From the NCBI GenBank assembly GCA_020846635.1, contig JADLDO010000028.1, positions 496,001-560,000 of the forward strand: a DNA stretch of 64,000 nt. Direction: 5' to 3'. The DNA comes from Caldilineaceae bacterium (GTDB lineage Bacteria > Chloroflexota > Anaerolineae > Caldilineales > Caldilineaceae). The notes beneath the pieces were generated by a model. It was not told the DNA's origin, ran no database searches, and saw only the letters and a program-made list of their open reading frames with translations. A program made the translations under genes and the position numbers. Shown piece after piece: positions 1 through 9,096 of this stretch (positions within the stretch are counted from its first letter, which is position 1; each line of letters starts with the position of its first letter).

Positions 1-1668
1 GGTGGGTTCGAGCAGGAGAATGGCGTCGCCTGCCTGTTCATCCTGACGGATGCGTGCTGCCGCCTGGCCCAGTTCGCGGTCGCTCAGATAGCTGTTGGCA
101 TAGAAAAGCACTGCCAGGGTCATCGCCGTGATAAAGAAAAAACCGGCGCTGTTGAGCCAACCGCTTGGCACCTCGCCCATCTGCTCTTGGCGTAAATAGC
201 GCAGCAGCCAAAAAGTGCCCACGATCACTGCCGCCAGCGGAAAGACCAATCCGAGCCAATCCACGCTTCCCTGGCTTCGCCACCACGCCAGGTGGATATT
301 CTCTGGCAGCAGATATCGCCATTGTAATACCAACGGTGAGAGCCGTGGATCGGCAAAGGTTTGCGTTGCAAAGAGGGGGCTGATGCTTGCCGCCAGATAA
401 TCCTGCACCAAGCCATAGGGGATGAGCAGCCCCAACCACTGTACCGCCACCGAGATCAAGACCAGCGCCCACACGCCGGCGCGTGCCAATCGGCCACCTG
501 CACGCTGCACAATGATACGCTCTAGGATGGGGCCAGTGAGCAGGGCCAGAAAGGGCAGGATCGGCGCGAGGAAGCGCGGCCCCCAACTATAGCCGCCATG
601 CCACATATACCACTTGCCATAGACCAGCACATAGAGCAGGCTGATGGCAACGCAAAAGAGAAAGACAGGCCGCGCCTGCCGCCAAAAGAGCCGCGCGGCG
701 GGAATGGCAAGCAGCAGCACCGGGCTATACCAAATGATACCGCGTGCAGGCCCGGCGATCAGCCCGCTGATGCCAAACCACCAGACCGCATTAAACTGCT
801 CTGTCTCCACATAGCCACTATCCCACACACTGCCAAAACGCGCCCAGTTCCACCAGAGCGAGGCGACCCCTGCCAGGACCACGGGAATGAGGAAGGTGAC
901 AAGCGGTCGCCAGTGATCTTTGTAGAGACTGCGCAGCCCTTCGCGCCAGGTGGTGGGGCGGGGCAAAGGCGCACGATCCGGGCGCTCCACGGGCGCGGCG
1001 GCAAAGATGGCGAAGATCAGCCCCACCAGAAAGAGAGGCAGTGTTACCAAGTTGATCACGCGCGTCAAATAGGCCAATCCCCAGGCCAAGCTGCCCAGCA
1101 GCAAATAGCGTTTGCGCGCTGTTTGGCTGTAGCTCAACAGCCCATAGAAAGCCCCAAAAAGCCCCAATCCACAGACCGGGTCACTAAAAAAGGTCTGGGT
1201 ATAGGGCCAGGCGAGCGTTGCCAGGCCAAAGATCAAGGCGACCGCAACGGAGGTGGGACGGCTCCAGCCGAGGCGTCGCCCGGTGCGAAAGAGCAGCCCG
1301 CCTGTCCACGCCGTGAGGAACGGGTTGAGCAGCATGGCAATCTGCGCCAGCCCAATGGCGGGCCAGATGCGAGCCAGCCAGATCAAGGGATAGGCCAACA
1401 GCGCCATGCCCAGCCCCTTGCGGCTGTACAGGTCGCCATCGGGGCCGATGTTGCCCTGCTGGTTGCCCATCCACAGCAGTTGGTTGCTGTCGATTTCGCC
1501 CCGGCGCACCATGCTTTCGGTGGTGGCAAACATGGCAAGACCGTCGCTACTCTCGATGTAGCCGGTATAGGTAAGCAGATAACAGGCAAAAAGCAAACAG
1601 ATGACACAGAGCGCCAGTGTGCGGTCGCGACTGTCAATCTCTGGAATGTTTGTCACTCGAAGGGCCAT
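1..1668 (-). CDS. GT-C fold membrane glycosyltransferase (GT39/ArnT-like), 3' end outside window
   Basis: The reading frame stays open from the ATG at 1668 to the left edge, giving 556 codons with no stop, so the C-terminus is missing. The protein is strongly hydrophobic with many membrane spans. The first extracytoplasmic loop is acidic (YTGYIESSDGLAMFATTES), as expected for the metal- or lipid-donor-binding loop of polyprenyl-phosphate-sugar transferases. A later WHGGYSWGPRFLAPILPF segment is of a kind I associate with Chloroflexota members of this group. It probably transfers a sugar from a polyprenyl carrier to an exported acceptor at the outer face of the membrane. It lies 53 bp downstream of a second GT-C gene on the same strand. 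The donor and acceptor cannot be read from the sequence. Confidence 0.75.
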   Translation of the reverse strand, partial: MALRVTNIPEIDSRDRTLALCVICLLFACYLLTYTGYIESSDGLAMFATTESMVRRGEIDSNQLLWMGNQQGNIGPDGDLYSRKGLGMALLAYPLIWLARIWPAIGLAQIAMLLNPFLTAWTGGLLFRTGRRLGWSRPTSVAVALIFGLATLAWPYTQTFFSDPVCGLGLFGAFYGLLSYSQTARKRYLLLGSLAWGLAYLTRVINLVTLPLFLVGLIFAIFAAAPVERPDRAPLPRPTTWREGLRSLYKDHWRPLVTFLIPVVLAGVASLWWNWARFGSVWDSGYVETEQFNAVWWFGISGLIAGPARGIIWYSPVLLLAIPAARLFWRQARPVFLFCVAISLLYVLVYGKWYMWHGGYSWGPRFLAPILPFLALLTGPILERIIVQRAGGRLARAGVWALVLISVAVQWLGLLIPYGLVQDYLAASISPLFATQTFADPRLSPLVLQWRYLLPENIHLAWWRSQGSVDWLGLVFPLAAVIVGTFWLLRYLRQEQMGEVPSGWLNSAGFFFITAMTLAVLFYANSYLSDRELGQAAARIRQDEQAGDAILLLEPT

Positions 1669-1721
1669 AGAAACTCAGTTTAAGGTCTATCTACGAATCA
1701 AGCCGCTAATCAATCCGTTAG

Positions 1722-3959
1722 CTACTCTACGAATACAGGCAGCACCAGGTGATCATCCTCACTGCCATTCGCCAGCGTCAGCGTGCGCCGTCCATGCTCA
1801 TCATAGAGTCCCACCAGCAGTTGATAGGTGCCGGGGCTGCTGCCCTCCGGCAATGACAACTGATAAGGGTCACGGATCAGCGCGCCTGGCTGCCATGTGT
1901 CCGTGGGGGCAAGGCCCGCCACAGGCCAATTGTCCTGCTGCGCCACCAGCGTTCCTGCGGGATCGAACAACTGGGTAAAGACCGTATAGCGCGCGGTCAC
2001 AGGCGCTTGTGCATGCCAGTATAGCACCAGTCGCAGCGTGCCACCCACTTGCACAGGGGTCAGGGCAGCCAAATCAAGCACAATCGGGCCGCCCGCCGCG
2101 GCAGCGGTTGCCAATGGGCGTACTGGTTGTGCGCCTGCTGCCTGAGGTTGCGGTTCTTGGATTCGTATCACACGTTCAAGACGACAATTCCCGGCGATCC
2201 GTTCCTCTAACTGGAATACGTCCGGCTGATTGAAATAGTGATCGTGGACTTCGCGCGGGCTTTCGCGCGAATAGGGCATATCGTCGCGGCTAATCCACCA
2301 GAATTCCTGATCCACAATCTCATTGACGCGGCGCAGGGCTTCATCCTGAAATTCATAGGAGGTGACATAGCCATCAATGACATAGAACTCATACGCCTCA
2401 CGCAGCCAGGGATAGAGATCGCGCCAGAGTTCCGGCTGTTGGGTCACGATCAGGTCGTTGGGCCAGCCCGCTTCCTCCTCTAAATAGCGAATGGCCTCGC
2501 GGCAAGGATGCGCGGCCAACTGTTGATCCCAATAGGCGCTTGCCACGCGCGGTGTGGCGATTCCAGCACCAATCAACGCCGCCAGCACCACGCCCCAACT
2601 GCTCCACGCTGCCAACCGTTGCAGGTTGGCGGCGCGTGCCGGTGCGGGCCAAATCTGTGCCGTGAATTCCACCATCAGCAGGAGCAACAAGAGGGTGCGC
2701 GCGATCACAGTCCCCACCATGAGCCAATGCTCGTTGGGCAGCATGATCAGAAAGATATGGGATTCGACGACGTTGATCAAGCTGAGGAAGATGGCAAGGA
2801 TCACGCCGCGCAGCGTGGGCAGCAGCAAGGCCAGAAAGGCCAATACCCAGACCAGAAATTGCGGGCTCCAGCCTTTGCTATAGAGAAAGAGCAGGATCAC
2901 ACTTGTGGCAGTAAAGGCCAGCGGGGTGCGGATGCGCGCCCAGTCATAGGGGCGTGTGTAGAGCCAGAGATAGATGAGCAAAAAGCCCAGCCCCACCCAA
3001 GTCCACGGAATGTTGCTCTGCCAAAGCGATGCCGCCAACCCTTCCAGGTTGCGCATATCCAAAGCCACCACGCCCGCCTCATAAGAGCCGTCGATGAGCG
3101 CCCAAACGCTCTGCCAGGGGGAACGAATGGACTGGATGCGGAAACTGCTCAGGGCAAGGCTGGGGTTAGCGCGCACCAGCGGGTAGCCCACGCCCGCCAC
3201 AACCGCGGCAAAGAGCAGCACGTAGAGCGTAGGGCGCAGGAGGTTGCGGGGGGAGCGCGGGTTGAACCACTCTCGCCGCGCCGCATCCCAACTGAGCCGC
3301 GCCCCTAGCCAGCGTATGGCGACCGGTAGCAGTAAAATCGGGGTGAGTTTGGTAAGAAAACCCAGCCCCGCAGCGAACCCGCTGCCCAACCAGCCCCACG
3401 CCCGCGGCATCAAGAGCAGTTCCAGCCCCAGGAGCAGGAAAAAGAGGGGCATCGACTCGAACCAGCCCAACAGCGTGTAGACCGGCACGAAACAGAGCGC
3501 ATAGAAGGCCACTGCCGCCAGCCCCGGGGAGCTATAGCCGGCGGGTGGGGCCGTTGCTTCGTCGCTTGCCAAACGACCTGCCAGCCGGTAGATCAGGAGC
3601 AGGTTGCCCGCCTCAAAGCAGAGCAGCACCAGCCCAAAGAGCAGATGAAAGAAAAGACGCGGCTCTGTCCAGGGGGGAATCCTCGCCGCCCACTCATAGA
3701 CATTGAGCATGACCAGGGGAAAAAGCGGGGGATAGGCTGTCCAGAGATTGTCATAGGCGCGGTAGCCCATCGGCCCCAGCGTGCCCCACGTAGCATAGAA
3801 ATCGTAATCCGAGAAGTCGGTGATAAAGCCGCCGGGGCGAAAGAGCAGCAGCGCCAACAGCCGGAAGCTGATGGCAAGCAGCCAGAGATGCACAAAGGCC
3901 GCATGACGATGATAGCGATCCAAAAGGCGTTGAGCCATTGACGATAATTTGCCTAACAT
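1722..3959 (-). CDS. GT-C fold membrane glycosyltransferase with C-terminal beta domain
   Basis: 745 residues. About the first 480 residues hold roughly a dozen hydrophobic spans. The first outer loop carries TDFSDYDFYATW, an acidic motif like the catalytic loop of GT-C mannosyltransferase-type enzymes, and TAYPPLFPL follows. Residues 480-600 are soluble, and residues 610-740 read as a beta-rich domain (LRLVLYWHAQAPVTARYTVF and further strands), probably extracytoplasmic. The likely role is transfer of a lipid-linked sugar to a cell-surface glycan or protein. The ATG at 3959 overlaps the end of the upstream flippase-like gene by 7 bp, which indicates translational coupling. An internal ATG at 3938 is possible. 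The substrate is unknown. Confidence 0.75.
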   Translation of the reverse strand: MLGKLSSMAQRLLDRYHRHAAFVHLWLLAISFRLLALLLFRPGGFITDFSDYDFYATWGTLGPMGYRAYDNLWTAYPPLFPLVMLNVYEWAARIPPWTEPRLFFHLLFGLVLLCFEAGNLLLIYRLAGRLASDEATAPPAGYSSPGLAAVAFYALCFVPVYTLLGWFESMPLFFLLLGLELLLMPRAWGWLGSGFAAGLGFLTKLTPILLLPVAIRWLGARLSWDAARREWFNPRSPRNLLRPTLYVLLFAAVVAGVGYPLVRANPSLALSSFRIQSIRSPWQSVWALIDGSYEAGVVALDMRNLEGLAASLWQSNIPWTWVGLGFLLIYLWLYTRPYDWARIRTPLAFTATSVILLFLYSKGWSPQFLVWVLAFLALLLPTLRGVILAIFLSLINVVESHIFLIMLPNEHWLMVGTVIARTLLLLLLMVEFTAQIWPAPARAANLQRLAAWSSWGVVLAALIGAGIATPRVASAYWDQQLAAHPCREAIRYLEEEAGWPNDLIVTQQPELWRDLYPWLREAYEFYVIDGYVTSYEFQDEALRRVNEIVDQEFWWISRDDMPYSRESPREVHDHYFNQPDVFQLEERIAGNCRLERVIRIQEPQPQAAGAQPVRPLATAAAAGGPIVLDLAALTPVQVGGTLRLVLYWHAQAPVTARYTVFTQLFDPAGTLVAQQDNWPVAGLAPTDTWQPGALIRDPYQLSLPEGSSPGTYQLLVGLYDEHGRRTLTLANGSEDDHLVLPVFVE

Positions 3960-4996
3960 CGCTCAACGCGACGCCGTAAAACGCGGCCAAAACCCGCCAG
4001 CAGCGTGACCAGGCCGCTTAGAATGAGAAAACTCCAATAGCTAATCGCACGCGTCGCCAACACCACGGCAGGGATATGCAACCCTGGATGGGCGATGAGC
4101 GCTAAGAGCGCGGCATAGGCTGTCTCGATCTGCCCCATGCCGCCAGGGGTCAGCGGCACAGCCGCGAAAATATCCACCGTCAGCGCCACAAAGCCCGCCG
4201 ATCCCAGTGTAAAGGGCTGCCCCAGGCTCAACACCACCAGCCAGAGCAGCAGCCCATCGCAAAGCCAGATCAGGAGACTCTCGCCGATTGCGACAACTGC
4301 CACGCCAGGGTGCTGTGCCAACTGGTGCAGCGTACCGGCAATTTGAGTGATGAATTCGAGCGCCTTGTGCCAAAGCGGGCGCGCAGAAAGAGGGCGCAGC
4401 CGCTCCAGCAGGAGGGGCGTTGCCAAGAGTATGCCACCGAGGATCAACACCAGCACCAATGCCGTCGCATAGACACCCAGTAACCAGCCCGGCACACGCC
4501 CCTGCAACACCCCCATGCTAAATCCTGCACTGAGCAAGAGAATGGCGAGGATATCGAGCGCGCGCTCCAGTACAATCGTGCCGAGGGCCGGTGCGACGGG
4601 GACTGCGGGCTGCGTGGCTGGCGGCATACGCAGAGCGAAGACGCGAAAGGCATCCCCCGCGCGCGCAGGCAGCAGCGCACTGACAAACCAGCCTGCCAAG
4701 AGTAATCCAGTCGTATAGAGATAGCCCAGGCGATAGCCGAGCGTGCCCAAGAGCAATTGCCAACGATGGCCGCGCAGGGCAAAGCCGCCATAATGAATCA
4801 GGGCAGCCAGTACCAGCCAGTGCCAATGGGCCTGGGCTAAGGTGCTAAGGGTGCTTTGTCCATCACCCAGGGTCAGGAGCAAGGCGATGGTTGCCGCGGC
4901 CAACAGGCCGAGCACAATCAGGCGACGGGCATCAAGACGCAAGGGCGCGGCAGCGCGTTCGTGGATAGGCTGATCCATAGCGTCCCATCTTATCAT
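3953..4996 (-). CDS. UPF0104/LPG-synthase-TM family membrane protein
   Basis: 347 residues with about eight hydrophobic spans and the family's typical GWFVSALLPARAGDAFRVF and PLTPGGMGQIETAYAALL segments (the PGGxGxxE motif of the MprF-flippase/AglD-like family). Known members flip or modify lipids or lipid-linked sugars; the exact role here is unknown. It is coupled by a 7-bp overlap to the glycosyltransferase downstream and followed by another, so a part in exporting or elongating a lipid-linked glycan is plausible. An in-frame ATG at 4978 (protein starting MDQPIHERAA) is an equally good start, since neither site has a strong Shine-Dalgarno sequence. Confidence 0.8.
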   Translation of the reverse strand: MIRWDAMDQPIHERAAAPLRLDARRLIVLGLLAAATIALLLTLGDGQSTLSTLAQAHWHWLVLAALIHYGGFALRGHRWQLLLGTLGYRLGYLYTTGLLLAGWFVSALLPARAGDAFRVFALRMPPATQPAVPVAPALGTIVLERALDILAILLLSAGFSMGVLQGRVPGWLLGVYATALVLVLILGGILLATPLLLERLRPLSARPLWHKALEFITQIAGTLHQLAQHPGVAVVAIGESLLIWLCDGLLLWLVVLSLGQPFTLGSAGFVALTVDIFAAVPLTPGGMGQIETAYAALLALIAHPGLHIPAVVLATRAISYWSFLILSGLVTLLAGFGRVLRRRVERC

Positions 4997-5032
4997 CGCC
5001 GCGCTACTGGAGCAATTGTGCGGGGTTTGGGT

Positions 5033-5944
5033 CTACTGAATCCGCCCCCGCAGCTTCGGATCGAGGTGATCGCGTAGGGCATCGCCCACCAGGTTGAAGG
5101 CGAGGATGGTGAGGGTGATTGTCAAGCCGGGGAAGATGACCAGCCACCATTGGGGGCGAAACTGGTTTGCAAGGATGCCGCCGAGCATGTTGCCCCAACT
5201 TGGGGTTGGTTGGGGGATGCCGAGGCCCAGAAAGCTCAACGCTGCCTCTGCAAAAATCGCACCTCCTAGCGAGGCACTGGTCAGCACCAGGATCGGCGCG
5301 ACGCATTGGGGCGCGATATGCTGCGCCATCACGCGCAGGCTGGTTGCACCGATCGAACGCGCTGATTCCACATAGGCCATTTCTTTGATCGAGAGGACGA
5401 CCGAACGAATGACGCGCACAGTTCCCGCAATGCTCAACAGCGTAATGGCGACTACGACTGTGCCAAAGCCGCCACCGAGCGCGGCCAAGAGCAGCATCGA
5501 GAGGATGATGCCGGGGAAGGCAAGCAGTACATCGACAATGCGCTGGCTCACAAGGTCAAAGGTCGAACCCAGGTAGCCGGTGAGGACACCCCAACTGAAG
5601 CCAATCAGCTTGCTGAGCAGCGTGGAGACGATGGCGACCGAAAGCGAGAGGCGCGCACCGTGAATGAGCCTGCTGAGAACATCGCGCCCCAGGTTGTCTG
5701 TCCCCATCAGATGCGTCGCGGAGGGAGCCTGGCGCAGGGCGCGGAAGTCAGCCTCCAAAGGATGATAGGGCGCGATCTGGTCGGCAAAGATCGTGACGAG
5801 AATGAGCAGAATGAGAAAGACCGCTGATACTGCACCAATGGGCGAAGTTTTCGCAAAACTGCGCGCTGCGCCCCAGAGCCCTTGACCAAAGCTGAGACGT
5901 TCTATCGGTCTTTCTTGGTCAATTGTGGCAGCAGGTGTACTCAT
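5033..5944 (-). CDS. dppC: Oligopeptide/dipeptide ABC transporter permease (DppC/OppC type)
   Basis: 303 residues. It has the OppC-type N-terminal span, then the conserved HLMGTDNLGRDVLSRLIHGA segment (about residues 78-98) and the ATPase-contact EAA loop VESARSIGATSLRVMAQHI. Five to six spans in total match the family length. It is the second permease of a family-5 importer. It lies 62 bp downstream of the DppB-like gene and 36 bp upstream of the flippase-like gene on the same strand. No cognate DppD/F ATPase gene lies in the window, so the ATPases must be encoded elsewhere. Confidence 0.93.
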   Translation of the reverse strand: MSTPAATIDQERPIERLSFGQGLWGAARSFAKTSPIGAVSAVFLILLILVTIFADQIAPYHPLEADFRALRQAPSATHLMGTDNLGRDVLSRLIHGARLSLSVAIVSTLLSKLIGFSWGVLTGYLGSTFDLVSQRIVDVLLAFPGIILSMLLLAALGGGFGTVVVAITLLSIAGTVRVIRSVVLSIKEMAYVESARSIGATSLRVMAQHIAPQCVAPILVLTSASLGGAIFAEAALSFLGLGIPQPTPSWGNMLGGILANQFRPQWWLVIFPGLTITLTILAFNLVGDALRDHLDPKLRGRIQ

Positions 5945-6006
5945 GGAGGTTCCTTATCCAGCGCGGCACGCCGCGGAGGCGTACCCTACAAGTTGGGAGC
6001 GGGTAC

Positions 6007-6966
6007 TTAACTATAGCGGATGCGCGGGTCAATCCAGGCGTAAAGGATGTCGATAAAGAGATTGATAAAGACAAAGGTCACGGCAAAGATCAGCGTCAGG
6101 TTCTGCACCATCATCCAGTCTCGTTCGACCGCGCCTTGCGCCAGCGCCGATCCCAACCCTGGGAAGCCAAAGGCCTTTTCCACGGCGACAGAGCCGCCCA
6201 GGAGCCCGGCAAGCGATAGCCCGGAGATGGTGATGACCGGGAGTAGGGCGTTTTTCAGCACATGGCGAAAGAGAAGCGACCACTCGGCAAGCCCTTTGGC
6301 TCTTGCTGTGCGGACGTAGTCTTCGCGCAGCGTTTCCAACACCGTGGTGCGCGTCATTCTGGCAATCAGCGCGCCAATGCCGATCCCCATCGCCACCGAG
6401 GGGCCGAGGATCATGAGGAAGTTCTCACTCGGATTTTCCCAAAACTGCGTAATGGTGATCGAGGGCCGCCAATTGAGGACAAGCACCGTAAAGAGGATCA
6501 TCGCCAATCCCAGCCAAAAACTCGGAATCGCCATAAAGAGGGTAACGAGAAAGCGCAGAATATAGTCTAGCCACGTCTCGCGCCACACAGCGCTGATGAC
6601 GCCCACAGGGATGCCAACGACCCATGCCAAGATAATGGCAAAGAGGGCTATCTGGGCTGTGATCGGCCCGCGGCGCAGAATGGTATCGCTAATCGGCGTA
6701 TCGACCCAAAAAGAATAGCCTAAATCGCCTTTGGCAACGTCTGCCATCCAGTCGAGGTATTGGACATAGAGCGGCTGATCTAGCCCCAAACTGGCACGCG
6801 CCGCCGCCACCTGCTCATCTGTGAGCACATAAAGGCCCTGCCCTTCCCCATAGATCATCGCCAGCGGGTCGCCCGGCAGCACGCGCATGGTGACAAAGAT
6901 CACGATGGTGACGCCGAAAATGGTAAGAAAGGCGAGCAGCAGCCGCCGTATAAGATATTGGATCAT
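6007..6966 (-). CDS. dppB: Oligopeptide/dipeptide ABC transporter permease (DppB/OppB type)
   Basis: 319 residues beginning MIQYLIRRLLLAFLTIFGVT, the standard DppB/OppB start, then RVLPGDP and six spans. The cytoplasmic EAA loop reads VRTARAKGLAEWSLLFRHVL, followed by KNALLPV. It should form the heteromeric channel with the downstream DppC-like protein. It sits 166 bp downstream of the binding-protein gene, and a large stem-loop (7032-7083) lies between them, which could lower permease expression relative to the binding protein. Confidence 0.93.
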   Translation of the reverse strand: MIQYLIRRLLLAFLTIFGVTIVIFVTMRVLPGDPLAMIYGEGQGLYVLTDEQVAAARASLGLDQPLYVQYLDWMADVAKGDLGYSFWVDTPISDTILRRGPITAQIALFAIILAWVVGIPVGVISAVWRETWLDYILRFLVTLFMAIPSFWLGLAMILFTVLVLNWRPSITITQFWENPSENFLMILGPSVAMGIGIGALIARMTRTTVLETLREDYVRTARAKGLAEWSLLFRHVLKNALLPVITISGLSLAGLLGGSVAVEKAFGFPGLGSALAQGAVERDWMMVQNLTLIFAVTFVFINLFIDILYAWIDPRIRYS

Positions 6967-7031
6967 GGCAAACCTGACTTCTCAGAAAAGTGTCGTCAGT
7001 AAAATGTCTTTAAGAAAACGTCCTCAGAAAC

Positions 7032-7083
7032 AATGGGGGAACACTGAAGAACCCTATATAGGTTTCTCCAGCGTCCCCCCATT
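7032..7083 (-). promoter_or_regulatory. Large stem-loop between binding-protein and permease genes
   Basis: An imperfect inverted repeat with arms of about 26 bp meets at CCTATATAGG: AATGGGGGAACACTG on one side pairs with CAGCGTCCCCCCATT on the other. It lies 50 bp downstream of the binding-protein stop in the transcription direction. It lacks a clean U-tract, so it reads better as an mRNA-stabilising or attenuating hairpin than as a full terminator. Confidence 0.65.
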
Positions 7084-7132
7084 CTAATACATTCTACAAC
7101 ATAGCAAGCAAGCGAAACAGAACGGTCAACTC

Positions 7133-8845
7133 CTAGCGATCCAGCCAGACAGTTTCGAAGCGATCAAATTTGGACCATGCCCGGTTCTCGATGGACAAGC
7201 CCTTGACCGCCTGATTGGCGATGACGGAATGGGCACAGAAGCCGATCAGGAAGAAGGGCGGGTTTTCGTCCAGCATATCGAGGCCCCGGTTGATAATCTC
7301 CTGGCGTGCCCCTGGTTCATTCTCCAGAGCCAACTCGTCGAGCAGCGCATCAAAGTCGGGATTCGAATACTTCGACCAATTCTGAGAGGCTCCCGTACGC
7401 AGGTAGAGGTTCCACAGCGGGTAGGGGTCCAGAATCGGCGAGGCATAGATGTCCGCCTTAAAGAGATCGAAGTCGCCTGCGCTGAGTACGTCATTGGTGC
7501 GCGGGCGTTCCACAACTTGGATTTCGCCTGTGATGTTGAGCGCGGTACGCATCAGTTCCGCAAAGGCGGGTACGGCTACCTCGGAGGAAGAGGCTTCTGT
7601 CCACGCGGTGAAGGTGGTCTCAAAACCGTCGGGGAATCCAGCGTCGGCGAGGAGTTGGCGCGCAGTCTCGATATCTTCCGTTTTGTCAGGGCGATAGCCG
7701 GGCATCTGCAAGACTTCTTCCTGGGGAGTGGCCCAGGGGCTTGCCGCGGGCAGCCAGCGTGAGACAAATGCCGGCTCCCACACAGGGGTAAAGGCGTCGA
7801 TGATCGCCTGGCGGTCAATCGCCAAGTGAATGGCGCGGCGCACCAACGGGTTATCAAAAGGCGGGTGTTCATTGTTGATGGCGATCATGTGGGAGTTCAA
7901 GCAGGGAGCCTGTGCCGTCACCATCTCTGGGCGGCTTTGTGCTTCAAGCCAGGTATCCACCGAGCCGTTAAAGGTCAAGTCTGCTTGACCTGTCAGGACG
8001 GCAGTGCCGCGGTCGGGCCATGCCGGAACATGCAGCATCTCGACGCCATCGACATAGGGTAGTTCAGCGTTCCAATAGTCGGTGTTTGCCTCCAGAACGA
8101 GCTTTTCACCCTGCAGATATTCCACGAATTTGAAAGGTCCTGTACCTGTGGGGACGGTGACGCCGCGCAGATCAAAGTCGTTGGCTTCCAGTTCCTCGGC
8201 GGAGTAGACGACCATGCTATCACCCGCCAGAACCTCCAGGAAGAAGGGGGTAGGCTGTGACAGCGTAAATTCCACTGTCATCGGGTCGGGGGCTGTGACC
8301 GATGCCACCATCGACAACTGCTCACGGATACCGCTGATGGAGAGGTTGTCGGGCGGGCTGATGATGCGGTTGAAGGTTGCCACTACATCGTCAGCGTTGA
8401 ACTCGCTGCCGTCCTGGAAGGTGACGCCTTCGCGCAACTTGAAGGTGTAAACTAGCTGATCGTCTGAGAGAGACCATTCGGTTGCCAGGGCGGGCACAAT
8501 CGTGTGATAGCCATCGGCAACGTTCCACATGATCAGACCGTTGTACATCATGGCGCAGCCGGCGCAGCCGCCACCCTGATGCATATCAAAGTGCGTAGGA
8601 GCCATGCCCCAGGCGGTGATCAACGTGCCGCCGCGCTTGGGATTCTCTTCGGAGGCTGTCATCATCCAATCCGCGCCCATTGGTGCCGCGTCGGTGTCCA
8701 ACTCAATGACCGGGGGCACTGTTGCTGCTGGTGCGGCTCCCTCACCGGCTGCTTGACCGGGGGCCGCGGGTGCAGTCGGGGCACAGCCCGCGATGATCGC
8801 CACGAGTGCGACGAGCAAAAATACTTTCCACCACGTTTGTTTCAC
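7133..8845 (-). CDS. ABC transporter family-5 extracellular solute-binding lipoprotein
   Basis: 570 residues, the usual length for oligopeptide/nickel-type binding proteins (SBP_bac_5). The N-terminus is a lipoprotein signal with lipobox IIAGC near residue 21, followed by an Ala/Pro-rich linker. Family-5 landmarks include YTFKLREGVTFQDGSEFNADD and RRAIHLAIDRQAIIDAF. It captures peptides or another ligand outside the membrane for the permeases encoded downstream. The start is a GTG at 8845, preceded by AAAGGAGAG at good spacing. The upstream leader carries a triplicated 15-bp repeat. The ligand cannot be deduced; this family also binds oligosaccharides, nickel and other compounds. Confidence 0.92.
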   Translation of the reverse strand: MKQTWWKVFLLVALVAIIAGCAPTAPAAPGQAAGEGAAPAATVPPVIELDTDAAPMGADWMMTASEENPKRGGTLITAWGMAPTHFDMHQGGGCAGCAMMYNGLIMWNVADGYHTIVPALATEWSLSDDQLVYTFKLREGVTFQDGSEFNADDVVATFNRIISPPDNLSISGIREQLSMVASVTAPDPMTVEFTLSQPTPFFLEVLAGDSMVVYSAEELEANDFDLRGVTVPTGTGPFKFVEYLQGEKLVLEANTDYWNAELPYVDGVEMLHVPAWPDRGTAVLTGQADLTFNGSVDTWLEAQSRPEMVTAQAPCLNSHMIAINNEHPPFDNPLVRRAIHLAIDRQAIIDAFTPVWEPAFVSRWLPAASPWATPQEEVLQMPGYRPDKTEDIETARQLLADAGFPDGFETTFTAWTEASSSEVAVPAFAELMRTALNITGEIQVVERPRTNDVLSAGDFDLFKADIYASPILDPYPLWNLYLRTGASQNWSKYSNPDFDALLDELALENEPGARQEIINRGLDMLDENPPFFLIGFCAHSVIANQAVKGLSIENRAWSKFDRFETVWLDR

Positions 8846-8860
8846 AACTCTCTCCTTTTT

Positions 8861-8902
8861 CTCTGGTTGATGGCTCTCTGGTTGATGGCTCTCTGGTTGA
8901 GC
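8861..8902. repeat. Three tandem copies of a 15-bp unit in the binding-protein leader
   Basis: The unit CTCTGGTTGATGGCT occurs at 8861-8875 and 8876-8890 and again, incomplete, at 8891-8902. On the minus strand it sits between a TATACT -10-like hexamer (8904-8909) and the GTG start at 8845, so it would be in the mRNA leader. Confidence 0.8.
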
Positions 8903-9096
8903 AAGTATAGTCGAGTGATTGTTGTCGAACGGGCATGGTCAGCTTGCGAAATGCACGCAGACAGGGAAGGAACGGCTCTTTGGGGCGAAGCGCCAGATGG
9001 ACAGGTTGATTATGCGGTTGAAGATGTGTGCTACAGGGAAGTTTAGTGCAAAACAGAAAGGCTTGTCAAACATAGGCCCGGCTACCCAGAAATATG

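Noticed and set aside
598..1683. 361-codon plus-strand open frame
   Set aside because: It lies antisense to the membrane glycosyltransferase, whose frame has clear hydrophobic spans and motifs; the plus-strand product is Pro/Gln/His-rich with no family features.
2508..3308. 266-codon plus-strand open frame
   Set aside because: Antisense to the 745-residue glycosyltransferase; low-complexity charged product, no ribosome site.
8742..8936. 64-codon minus-strand frame containing a triplicated STREP-like peptide
   Set aside because: The repeat peptide is only the translation of the tandem 15-bp DNA repeat in the leader of the binding-protein gene, and the frame overlaps that gene's start.
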